Below, in pieces: positions 28,132 through 36,143 of a DNA stretch of 64,000 nt. A program made the position numbers and the translations under genes. The notes under the pieces are model-generated. The model had not been told where the DNA came from and searched no databases. It worked only from the letters and a program-made list of their open reading frames with translations. Location of the stretch: assembly GCA_016183815.1 (NCBI GenBank), contig JACPDW010000010.1, positions 62,001-126,000 on the forward strand, written 5' to 3'. Each line of letters opens with the position of its first letter. Positions within the stretch are counted from its first letter, which is position 1. Source of the stretch: Flavobacteriia bacterium (GTDB taxonomy: Bacteria > Bacteroidota > Bacteroidia > Flavobacteriales_D > Crocinitomicaceae).

Positions 28132-29144
28132 AAAATATACTAATTACTGGCGGTTGTGGATTTATTGGTTCACATTTTATTTTGAAATTTCTGAAAGTGA
28201 ACAAAGACTATCATCTTGTTAACTTAGATAATCTTACCTATGCATCTAACATAAAATATTTAGACGAAGTAAAAGATTCTCCAAAATACACTTTTGTTCA
28301 AGGAGATATAGTGGATTTTGAATTACTTAAAGATTTATTTTTAAAATATCAATTTGATTCAGTTGTTCATTTTGCAGCAGAATCGCATGTTGACAATTCC
28401 ATTCATTCTCCTGCTGATTTTATTAATACTAATATTTTAGGTACTTTTAACCTACTTGAAAATGCTAAAAATTTATGGTTAAATGAAAAATTTGAACTAC
28501 GTGAAGGGTTTAAAAAATCAAAATTTATTCATATCTCAACAGATGAAGTTTATGGCAGTTTAGGTGCAACGGGCTTATTCAATGAACAATCATCCTATTT
28601 ACCTAATAGTCCATATAGTGCAAGCAAAGCGTCTAGTGATTTACTTGTCCGTTCCTATTTTCATACTTACGGACTAAATATTAATATAACAAATTGTTCT
28701 AATAATTACGGCCCACACCAGCATAATGAAAAATTGATTCCTACAATAATAAGAAATGCTATTGCACAAAAACCTATACCAATATATGGAGATGGATTAA
28801 ATGTAAGAGATTGGCTTTATGTGGAAGATCATTGTGAAGCGATTTTACAATTATTTAATAAAGGTAAAATTGGTGAAAAATATAATATTGGAGGGAATTT
28901 TGAGCTTACTAATTTAGAAATGGTCAATATTATTTTAGAAAAACTGGATTCAATTTTACCTTTAGGAAACAATGAATCTTACAAAAAATATATTGTTTTT
29001 GTGAAAGACCGTGCGGGGCATGATAGAAGATATGCGATTGACTCTTCAAAAATTAAAAAGGAACTTCAATGGTCAGCGAAAACATCCTTTGATTCAGGAA
29101 TTGAAAAAACGATACACTATTATATTTCATTATATAAAAGATAA
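28128..29144 (+). CDS. rfbB: dTDP-glucose 4,6-dehydratase
   Basis: The ATG at 28128 (in the ATGA overlap with rfbC) is preferred over the track start at 28113; 338 residues. Extended SDR: NAD loop TGGCGFIGSHFIL, HFAAESHVDNSI, catalytic STDEVYGSLG and YSASKASSDLLVRSY, and the substrate segment NVRDWLYVEDH. It makes dTDP-4-keto-6-deoxyglucose. The gene ends 7 bases before the convergent lipoprotein gene. Confidence 0.95.
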   Translation: MKNILITGGCGFIGSHFILKFLKVNKDYHLVNLDNLTYASNIKYLDEVKDSPKYTFVQGDIVDFELLKDLFLKYQFDSVVHFAAESHVDNSIHSPADFINTNILGTFNLLENAKNLWLNEKFELREGFKKSKFIHISTDEVYGSLGATGLFNEQSSYLPNSPYSASKASSDLLVRSYFHTYGLNINITNCSNNYGPHQHNEKLIPTIIRNAIAQKPIPIYGDGLNVRDWLYVEDHCEAILQLFNKGKIGEKYNIGGNFELTNLEMVNIILEKLDSILPLGNNESYKKYIVFVKDRAGHDRRYAIDSSKIKKELQWSAKTSFDSGIEKTIHYYISLYKR

Positions 29145-29151
29145 AAGATTT

Positions 29152-29682
29152 TTACACTTTCATTCCTTTTACGACTCTATCTTTTCTTTTAGTCTTAACA
29201 AGTTTTTTAGTAATCACTAAAAGCATTGCTGATCCTGATTCAGGTGTAGCATAATAAACTAGATTGCCATAATCAATTTCACCCCCCTTTTGACCATCCC
29301 ACTTTGCATCTAAATATAAACGACCGTTAGAATTTCCTTTACGTGTTTTAAACCTCAAAACTTTATTGCTACCTGGTTCAAAACGAACAATATAAGTTTC
29401 GTCATCTTCAATAGATTCTAAAATACATTTCGTACCTGATGGAATTATTATTCTGTTTTCCACTTTGTTTTGAGCATCCACTAATTTTCCATCTTCTGTT
29501 CCTTTGTTTTCCTGATTGTTACTTCTAACTAAAATCATTGTTGAAGAGATATAGAATTGAATCTTTTTTAGATTAGATTCTTCTAATTCATATTTTGTTT
29601 TTAATTCTTCGGTAAAAGGTATTTTAACTCCACAAGAAAAAAGTAAAAAAAATACAAAAAATAATAATAAAATCTTTTTCAT
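29152..29682 (-). CDS. Lipoprotein of unknown function
   Basis: A 176-residue protein with a lipoprotein signal (MKKILLLFFVFFLLFSCG, lipobox FSC), then a beta-rich domain (IIIPSGTKCILESIEDDETYIVRFEPG) and a charged C-terminus. It looks like an envelope protein with a small SH3- or OB-like barrel (inference). It sits between rfbB, convergent with a 7-base gap, and the MoxR gene, 43 bases upstream on its own strand. I do not recognise the family. Confidence 0.7.
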   Translation of the reverse strand: MKKILLLFFVFFLLFSCGVKIPFTEELKTKYELEESNLKKIQFYISSTMILVRSNNQENKGTEDGKLVDAQNKVENRIIIPSGTKCILESIEDDETYIVRFEPGSNKVLRFKTRKGNSNGRLYLDAKWDGQKGGEIDYGNLVYYATPESGSAMLLVITKKLVKTKRKDRVVKGMKV

Positions 29683-29698
29683 TTTGAAATTTTATTTA

Positions 29699-29706
29699 CA
29701 AAAATA
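29699..29706 (-). promoter_or_regulatory. Possible -7 box of the lipoprotein gene
   Basis: On the minus strand TATTTTTG, followed by 16 bases and the ATG. The -33 TTTG is absent at normal spacing (a TTTG lies only 12 bases upstream), so this is weak. Confidence 0.3.
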
Positions 29707-29725
29707 TAAAATTCTAATCAAATGA

Positions 29726-30685
29726 TTAGCTATTCATTAATTCTTCAATGATTTTATCAATAGAATATCCTTCAGCTTCAGCTTTATAATTTCTTACAAT
29801 TCTATGTCTTAAAACAGGTTTTGCAATTGCTTTAACATCTTCAATATCAGGTGAGTATTTTCCATTTAAAACACTATTTACTTTAGCTCCTATAATTAAA
29901 TATTGAGACGCTCTTGGTCCAGCTCCCCAGCTAATAAATTCTTTAGTTAATTTTCCAGCAAATTCTGAATTTTCTCTTGTTTTTCCACAAAGTTTCACCG
30001 CATATTCCAAAACATTATCAGGAACAGGAATTCTTCTTATCAAATCTTGATATTCTAGTATCTGAGAAGCATTTAAAACTTGATTAACTTCTTGAATTTG
30101 TTCAGATGTAGTAGATTTTACTATGGACAACTCTTCTTGATAACTAGGATAATCCACCCAAACATTAAACATAAATCGGTCTAATTGTGCTTCTGGAAGT
30201 GGATAGGTCCCTTCTTGTTCGATTGGATTTTGAGTGGCTAATACAAAAAAAGGCAACGGTAATTTATAGGTTTGTCCTGCTGCCGTTATAGATTTTTCTT
30301 GCATTGCTTCTAAAAGAGCAGATTGGGTTTTTGGTGGAGTACGATTAATTTCATCTGCTAAAATAATGTTTGCAAATAATGGTCCTTTAACAAATTTAAA
30401 TTGTCTGTTTTCATCTAATATTTCAGAGCCGATAATATCTGATGGCATTAAATCAGGAGTAAATTGTATTCTTTGAAAATGTAAGCCTAATGTTTGAGAG
30501 ATAGTATTTACTAATAAAGTTTTTGCTAATCCAGGAACACCGACCAACAAGGCATGTCCTTTAGAAAAAATTGACATTAAAACTTGATCGATTACTTCAT
30601 CTTGACCAACAATTATTTTGTGGATCTCACTTTTTAAAATACGATAATCTTCTACTAAGCGATTAGCCAATTGAACGTCTGACAT
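29726..30685 (-). CDS. MoxR-family AAA ATPase
   Basis: A 319-residue MoxR ATPase with Walker A GVPGLAKT (about residues 44-51), Walker B and sensor ILADEINRTPPKTQSALLEAMQE, and the family stretch FFVLATQNPIEQEGTYPLPEAQLDRF. MoxR proteins act as chaperones, usually with DUF58 and VWA partners; none lie here. It is 9 bases after a PpiC chaperone gene, so a role in envelope protein folding or assembly fits the operon (inference). Confidence 0.93.
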   Translation of the reverse strand: MSDVQLANRLVEDYRILKSEIHKIIVGQDEVIDQVLMSIFSKGHALLVGVPGLAKTLLVNTISQTLGLHFQRIQFTPDLMPSDIIGSEILDENRQFKFVKGPLFANIILADEINRTPPKTQSALLEAMQEKSITAAGQTYKLPLPFFVLATQNPIEQEGTYPLPEAQLDRFMFNVWVDYPSYQEELSIVKSTTSEQIQEVNQVLNASQILEYQDLIRRIPVPDNVLEYAVKLCGKTRENSEFAGKLTKEFISWGAGPRASQYLIIGAKVNSVLNGKYSPDIEDVKAIAKPVLRHRIVRNYKAEAEGYSIDKIIEELMNS

Positions 30686-30694
30686 AAATTATAA

Positions 30695-32050
30695 TTAAAG
30701 GTTTTTTATCCAAGAATTTTTAAAAGTGCAAGTTTGATATTCTTTATCAATACGAATGTAAGCACCTGAAATTTTTGAGCTTACCCATTGTTTTATTTTT
30801 TCTTCGTGTTTTTGATTTTCAGCTGCTCTTAAAATTAAAGGGTAATCTTCTTTTAAATTTGCCACATGCGGTTGTGTTCTTTCCATCAAACGAACAATTC
30901 TAATTCCTTGTTTTCTTTCAATAAAATCAAAATAAAACGAGGGACTTGAGAAATCACCGACTTTCATGTTGTCTGTTAATAAATAAATCTGTTGATCTAC
31001 TTGATTTAAATCTTCCATACTCCAAAGGATTTCACCAGTAATTGGATTAGTAATAACACCTTTATTTTTGTTTGTGTTTTTATCATTTGAATATTTTTCA
31101 ACTGCTTCATCCCATGTAATGCTTTTGTCACTTAATTTTTTAAAACATTCTTCCATCATCTCACTTGATTGAGCTAAACTTTCTCTGTTAAATTCAGGTA
31201 CAATTAAAATATGACGACATTTATATTCATCACCTTTTCTTTCGATTAACTGAATAATATGATAACCGTAATCCGTTTCAAAAACAGTACTAATTTCACT
31301 TGGTTTCAAACTAAAAGCAATCGATTCAAATTGAGGAACCATCATGCCTCTTGAAGCTTCTATATACCCTCCTTGTTGTGAACTTCCAGGGTCTTGAGAA
31401 TGTATGCGAGCTTGTGTTTCAAAAGATTTTCCAGAAATTATGTCTTCTCTAATGTCGTTTAGTTTTTTAACTGCTAATTGTTTGTCTTGTTCGGTAATTT
31501 GAGGAAAAACAACGATTTGCTGAAAACTAAGTTGTGAACTAATTAAAGGTAAACTGTCTTTAGGAATTTTATCAAAAAATTTTTCAATCTCTTTGGGGGA
31601 GACAGAAACAGAAGATAAAAGTGTTCTTTCCGTTTCATCTGCAAGCATACGTTTTTTAATAGTTGAACGGAATTCATTTTTTATATCGGTAATTGTTTTT
31701 CCATAAAACTGTTCCATTTTTTCTCTACCTCCGATTTGATTTTCAATGATTCGAATCCTGTTTTCCATTTCAGCGTCAACCTGAGCATCCGTTATTTGAA
31801 CACTGTCGATTTCTGCTTGATTAAGTAAAAGTCCTTGATAAAGAAGTTGTTCTAAAATGTCACAATCTGTTATTTGATCTAATTTTTGGCCATTTTGAAT
31901 AAATTCTATCTTTTTATTCTCAATATCAGATTTTAAAATAGGATTATTTCCAATTTGAGCTACAATTTTATCAATGATGTAGGAATTTTTTTCTTGAGAA
32001 AAAAAAGAAAAGCTAAATAGGAAAAAAGTAAATAATATAGTATATTTCAT
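30695..32050 (-). CDS. SurA-like periplasmic peptidylprolyl isomerase
   Basis: A 451-residue protein with a signal peptide, a SurA N-terminal helical domain (DKIVAQIGNNPILKSDIENK), and two parvulin PpiC domains, seen in SQLSFQQIVVFPQI and YKCRHILIVPEFN, with GGYIEASRGMMVPQFESIAF between. SurA-type proteins hold unfolded outer membrane proteins during transit. It precedes moxR and follows a second, larger PpiC gene by 67 bases. Confidence 0.92.
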   Translation of the reverse strand: MKYTILFTFFLFSFSFFSQEKNSYIIDKIVAQIGNNPILKSDIENKKIEFIQNGQKLDQITDCDILEQLLYQGLLLNQAEIDSVQITDAQVDAEMENRIRIIENQIGGREKMEQFYGKTITDIKNEFRSTIKKRMLADETERTLLSSVSVSPKEIEKFFDKIPKDSLPLISSQLSFQQIVVFPQITEQDKQLAVKKLNDIREDIISGKSFETQARIHSQDPGSSQQGGYIEASRGMMVPQFESIAFSLKPSEISTVFETDYGYHIIQLIERKGDEYKCRHILIVPEFNRESLAQSSEMMEECFKKLSDKSITWDEAVEKYSNDKNTNKNKGVITNPITGEILWSMEDLNQVDQQIYLLTDNMKVGDFSSPSFYFDFIERKQGIRIVRLMERTQPHVANLKEDYPLILRAAENQKHEEKIKQWVSSKISGAYIRIDKEYQTCTFKNSWIKNL

Positions 32051-32117
32051 AGTTCAATTGCAAAATTGAGTTTTATTTTGCTCAATATTTAAGATTTTAA
32101 TGATTATTAACAATATT

Positions 32118-34085
32118 TTATTGACCTATGGAATATAAAACATCTTCATAAATTTTAATTGGATGTTTTTGAGTTAGTTCTTCTAACCATTTTTTTTCTA
32201 AATAACTTTGATAATCAGAAGTAATTACTCCTTTTGCTTCATCAATTGATTTTGGACCAGCAGGTAGAACTTCTTCTACTTTTATTACATAATGTTTTCC
32301 GTCGATGTCATAAGGTATATTTAGTCCTTTTTGAAGATTTTTATCTTTCAAATAAGGCGTTTCAGAAACTTCAAATTTGTTAGTTTTCACTTTAAGATTC
32401 AGTTCAGTATCTTTGTTTATCTTTTCTAATACATGTTTTGATGTGATGGTATCTTTTTTGTCTTTCTTAAGCATCTTATATACAGAGTTGGCAACATCGG
32501 CGTTAGCACATTCATAAACCACAGCGTTTAACCTATCTTTCCACATATAATTTTGTTTATTATTATTATAATAAACTCTTAATCCAGCGGTATCTTTACT
32601 TGCTTTATTCCAAACTTTATCAGACATCACCTCGTACAACAGAATTCCATCGTGATATTCTTGCATTAATGCTTTAAATTCAGGATATTTAGCTTCAAGT
32701 TGAGATTCTTCAAAACTTAAAATACTGGATTTTTCCCATTGTTTAAACTGTAAATTGACTAAATCATTAATTGATGTGCTTTTAGGGTAAGCATTGGTAT
32801 TTTTTGCTAAATATTCTGCAAATTGTTTTTGAGTATAATTTTGTTTTGCAAGAGTAAATAAAACCTCATCCGTCAAAATTGATTCTTTTTTCCAATTCCC
32901 AGAAAAATAATTAGAGTCTAAACTTTTATAAAAAGGTTTAATCGCTTTGTCTTTATTAGAAATATAATTGTATTCTTTTTTTAAATTCAATACAAAAACA
33001 TCTTGAGTTAATTTAGATCTTTCATCTCTTTTCACTTTATTTTGAAGTTCTTTTTTCATTGATTCATAAGAAGCAATGTCTTTCCATGAAATTCTTTTTA
33101 AAATATGATAACCATAAGGAGTCATAACTGGTTGAGAAAATTCACCTTCCGATTTTAATGCGAAAGCTGCATCTTCAAATTCGGGTAACATTCGAGTTGT
33201 AGTACCAGAACCAAATGGAGGTAATACACCACCTTTTTCATTTGAATTAAAATCGTCTGAATATTTTGTCACCATTTCTTCAAAACTTGCACCTTGCTTT
33301 AATTTATCGTGAATCTCGTATATTTTTTTACGAGCATTTTCTTTGTCTTGTTCAGTATCTTCTTTACTTAATGCAACCATAATATGAGCTACAGTAATAG
33401 TTCCTCTAGCTGGTCTAACATCAAAAACTTTAAGGATATGATAACCAAATTTAGTTCGAATTGGATTTGATACTTTACCAACTGGCGTATTAAAAGCGGC
33501 TTGTTCAAAAGGGAAAACCATTTGAAATGCAGTAAAATATCCTAAATCTCCACCGTTTTGAGATACAGAAGGGTCTTCAGAACCACCAGCTCCTTTTGCT
33601 ACAGTTGCAAAATCTTCACCATTTTCAATTCTTTTTTTAAGTGCAAGCAATTTATTGTAAGCAGCTAAAGTGTCTGCTGAACTTGCATTTTCTGATACTT
33701 TTATTAATATGTGAGATGCTTTTATTTCTTTTTTTAATCTTTCATAAGACTCTTTAACTAAAGCTTCGTTGAGTTGATTGTCCACTAAATATGGAGCAGA
33801 TAACGATTTTCTATACCCTTCTAATTCTTTTTTCAGACGAGGAATTGTATCGTAACCTAAAACTTCTGCTTCAGCCACTTTTAATTTGAATTTTTTAAAT
33901 AAATCCATGTACTCATCTAAAGTTTTTTTATCGTACTTTGGCGTTGGATTATTTTTGAGATAGATTTGTAAAAAATCAGATTTTGTAACTTTTTTTCCGT
34001 TAACTTCCATTAAAACAGGATCTGTTTGAGCAGTCAAAAAAAGAGTTGAAAATAATACACTTACAATAAATATCACTTTTTTCAT
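32118..34085 (-). CDS. Periplasmic peptidylprolyl isomerase with two PpiC domains
   Basis: A 655-residue protein: signal peptide (ending LFLTAQ), an N-terminal helical SurA-like region, two parvulin domains (EIKASHILIKVSENAS and ITVAHIMVALSKED, each ending GYHILK), and a long C-terminal helical/beta region (about 330-655) without a recognisable catalytic motif. It is probably a chaperone for outer membrane or T9SS proteins. It is likely the first gene of the PpiC-SurA-MoxR transcript, with its own -7 box at 34110. Confidence 0.88.
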   Translation of the reverse strand: MKKVIFIVSVLFSTLFLTAQTDPVLMEVNGKKVTKSDFLQIYLKNNPTPKYDKKTLDEYMDLFKKFKLKVAEAEVLGYDTIPRLKKELEGYRKSLSAPYLVDNQLNEALVKESYERLKKEIKASHILIKVSENASSADTLAAYNKLLALKKRIENGEDFATVAKGAGGSEDPSVSQNGGDLGYFTAFQMVFPFEQAAFNTPVGKVSNPIRTKFGYHILKVFDVRPARGTITVAHIMVALSKEDTEQDKENARKKIYEIHDKLKQGASFEEMVTKYSDDFNSNEKGGVLPPFGSGTTTRMLPEFEDAAFALKSEGEFSQPVMTPYGYHILKRISWKDIASYESMKKELQNKVKRDERSKLTQDVFVLNLKKEYNYISNKDKAIKPFYKSLDSNYFSGNWKKESILTDEVLFTLAKQNYTQKQFAEYLAKNTNAYPKSTSINDLVNLQFKQWEKSSILSFEESQLEAKYPEFKALMQEYHDGILLYEVMSDKVWNKASKDTAGLRVYYNNNKQNYMWKDRLNAVVYECANADVANSVYKMLKKDKKDTITSKHVLEKINKDTELNLKVKTNKFEVSETPYLKDKNLQKGLNIPYDIDGKHYVIKVEEVLPAGPKSIDEAKGVITSDYQSYLEKKWLEELTQKHPIKIYEDVLYSIGQ

Positions 34086-34109
34086 TTTACATTAAAATTT
34101 AAAAACAGC

Positions 34110-34117
34110 CAAAGATA
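34110..34117 (-). promoter_or_regulatory. Putative -7 box of the PpiC-SurA-MoxR operon
   Basis: On the minus strand this reads TATCTTTG, matching TAnnTTTG, with 24 bases to the ATG. It lies in the 141-base gap between the bactofilin stop and the PpiC start. No clear -33. Confidence 0.45.
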
Positions 34118-34226
34118 TATAATTCATATGAATAAAATTAATTTTAACATTTTTTTAAAAGAATTCTTTTTTAAATGTATGAATAACTTGTATTAGAATA
34201 TAAAGAAATTCTATTTAAAATTAAAT

Positions 34227-34661
34227 TTAAATGTGAGCTGTTTGTTTATTATCTATAAAACCATTCTCTTGTTCTTTTTTAATTGTTTTTAAAGGGGTTG
34301 AAGTGTTAGTTGGAGTCATATTTACTCTTCCGTTATACACAGCTCCAAACTCCATTTCCATTTGAGTTGTTTGAATGTCACCATTTATTTTTCCAGAAGA
34401 CCGAATTTCAAGTTTTTCGACATAAATGTTTCCATTTAAAGTTCCATAAATCACTGCTTCTTTAGCTTTTACATCTCCCGTTACTTTTCCACTTAAACCA
34501 ATAATTATTCCTGATTGAATTGTTACATCACCTTTAACTATTCCATCAATTTTAATACTACTATTGGATTGGATTTGTCCGTCAATTTGACAACCATCTG
34601 CAATGATTGTTGCGATTTGTTGACTATCCAAGTTTCTTTCTTTTTTACCGAACATTGCCAT
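34227..34661 (-). CDS. Bactofilin (DUF583) cytoskeletal protein
   Basis: A 144-residue bactofilin: a beta-helix core of short repeats (IDGQIQSNSSIKIDGIVKGDVTIQSG, GKVTGDVKAKEAVIYGTLNGN, GKINGDIQTTQMEME), with short unstructured ends. Bactofilins polymerise without nucleotide under the membrane and often control cell shape together with peptidoglycan enzymes. The gene lies 13 bases after an M23 peptidase gene, the pairing seen in shape-determining bactofilin loci. Confidence 0.93.
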   Translation of the reverse strand: MAMFGKKERNLDSQQIATIIADGCQIDGQIQSNSSIKIDGIVKGDVTIQSGIIIGLSGKVTGDVKAKEAVIYGTLNGNIYVEKLEIRSSGKINGDIQTTQMEMEFGAVYNGRVNMTPTNTSTPLKTIKKEQENGFIDNKQTAHI

Positions 34662-34674
34662 AACAAAATTTTTT

Positions 34675-35532
34675 TTAATTGTTTAAATCTAAAAATTGAG
34701 CAGGATTAAGGGGTTTGCCTAAATATCTCACTTCATAATGCAAATGAGGGCCAGTTGATCTACCCGTTGACCCTAAATCGCCTATGATTTGATTTGTTTT
34801 AACTTTTTGACCTAAACGTACACGTATTTTAGATAAATGACCATAAAGGGTTTCGTATCCGTTTTTGTGTTTGATTACCACACATTGACCATAACCATAA
34901 TGATAGGAAGCAATAGTTATAACGCCAGATGCCGTGGCTTTAATTGCATCACCAATTTTACCTTCAAAATCAACGCCTGAATGAAACTCAGATCCTCTAC
35001 CACTAAAAGGATTTCTTCTGTATCCAAATCCAGATCCTCTTTTGTTTCGATGAGGATAACCTAAAGGTACATATTTTAAGTTTTTTAATAAACTACTTAG
35101 ATAAATATTATAGTATTTATAAGATTCAATTGCACTTAATTTTGTGTAGTCAATTCCACCCTGCTTAATTTGATTTTTAACGCCCCTTTTTGATAAATAT
35201 GACGAAATTTTTTCCAATTGTTTATCGATGTTATTGATATAACTTCGAGCAATTAAAGTATCTGTACTCATTGGAGCTAATACTTCATTTTTTAAATAAT
35301 CAAGCTCTGTTTGAGCCTGTTGATTTTCATTTGCTTTTCTATTTTGAATATACAATGATATAGCTAAAAAAACAATTAGAAGTAAAACAGAGGAAACATA
35401 ATATTTTAAACGTGAGAGATGCTTTGTGGCAATTGTGATAGACTTTGTCGCAGGATTATTTTTATTTACAATTACAATTGTACTGTATTCTTTTTTTTTT
35501 CGTTTTCTATTTATTGATTTATTTTTAAGCAC
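34675..35532 (-). CDS. M23-family metallopeptidase with N-terminal membrane anchor
   Basis: A 285-residue protein starting with GTG. A basic N-terminus and one transmembrane segment (about 44-62, YYVSSVLLLIVFLAISLYI) are followed by a coiled coil and an LytM/M23 domain (about 165-280) with the zinc ligands in FHSGVDFEG and HLHYEV and the GHLS motif. It should cleave peptidoglycan crosslinks in the periplasm. It is next to a bactofilin gene, so a cell-shape role is likely. Confidence 0.93.
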   Translation of the reverse strand: MLKNKSINRKRKKKEYSTIVIVNKNNPATKSITIATKHLSRLKYYVSSVLLLIVFLAISLYIQNRKANENQQAQTELDYLKNEVLAPMSTDTLIARSYINNIDKQLEKISSYLSKRGVKNQIKQGGIDYTKLSAIESYKYYNIYLSSLLKNLKYVPLGYPHRNKRGSGFGYRRNPFSGRGSEFHSGVDFEGKIGDAIKATASGVITIASYHYGYGQCVVIKHKNGYETLYGHLSKIRVRLGQKVKTNQIIGDLGSTGRSTGPHLHYEVRYLGKPLNPAQFLDLNN

Positions 35533-35723
35533 TTAATTATCACATTTGGATTGCGAATATACGAAAAATATTTCATATTGAATCAATTTTAAATCTAAAT
35601 TTATTTTTTTTAACAACTTTGTGTTTATAAATAGAGAATTTTATATTCTTAATACTCCTATAAAAAAAATATAATTTTGATGCAACTTTTTAATTAAAAA
35701 TTACGTCATCTAGAACGATTTAA

Positions 35724-35731
35724 TAAATTTG
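35724..35731 (+). promoter_or_regulatory. Putative -7 box of the small-secreted-protein/T9SS operon
   Basis: TAAATTTG, followed by 19 bases and the ATG at 35751. The 218-base gap to the divergent M23 gene contains no other signal I can identify. Confidence 0.4.
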
Positions 35732-35750
35732 CATATCTTTAAAATATAAT

Positions 35751-36143
35751 ATGAAAAAACTACTTTTATTTAGCATGTTGATATTAAGCACTTTGCTTTT
35801 TTCACAAGAAATAGATCAACGTTTGTTGGTAAAATACAATTCTTCCGAAATAAAAAAAATACAAAAAGATAATCCCAACGAATATCTATTTTTAATCAAT
35901 GCATTAAATAAAGGTATTTTTATAGGTGACATTCCTCAAGAAAAAAGTAAATCTATTGTTTTTGATGGAGAAATAACAGTTGACTTAACTCAAACCCATA
36001 CTTTTTTAACCCTTGGATTAGAAATAAAAGATAAATACCAATATTACAAAATTAAAGGTACAAATAAAATGCTGGGTGTTTTGCCTCGTATTGCTCTTGA
36101 TGAAAAATTGTTAAAAGAAAAAACTCAATCTACTAAAAAATGA
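35751..36143 (+). CDS. Small secreted protein, function unknown, coupled to a T9SS type B gene
   Basis: A 130-residue protein with a signal peptide (MKKLLLFSMLILSTLLFSQ) and a mature part containing QRLLVKYNSSEIKKIQKDN and GIFIGDIPQEKSKSIVFDG, without cysteines or known motifs. The stop overlaps the start of the next gene by 4 bases (ATGA), so the two are translated together. It may be a partner, chaperone or periplasmic binding protein for the large T9SS protein (inference). I do not recognise the family. Confidence 0.75.
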   Translation: MKKLLLFSMLILSTLLFSQEIDQRLLVKYNSSEIKKIQKDNPNEYLFLINALNKGIFIGDIPQEKSKSIVFDGEITVDLTQTHTFLTLGLEIKDKYQYYKIKGTNKMLGVLPRIALDEKLLKEKTQSTKK

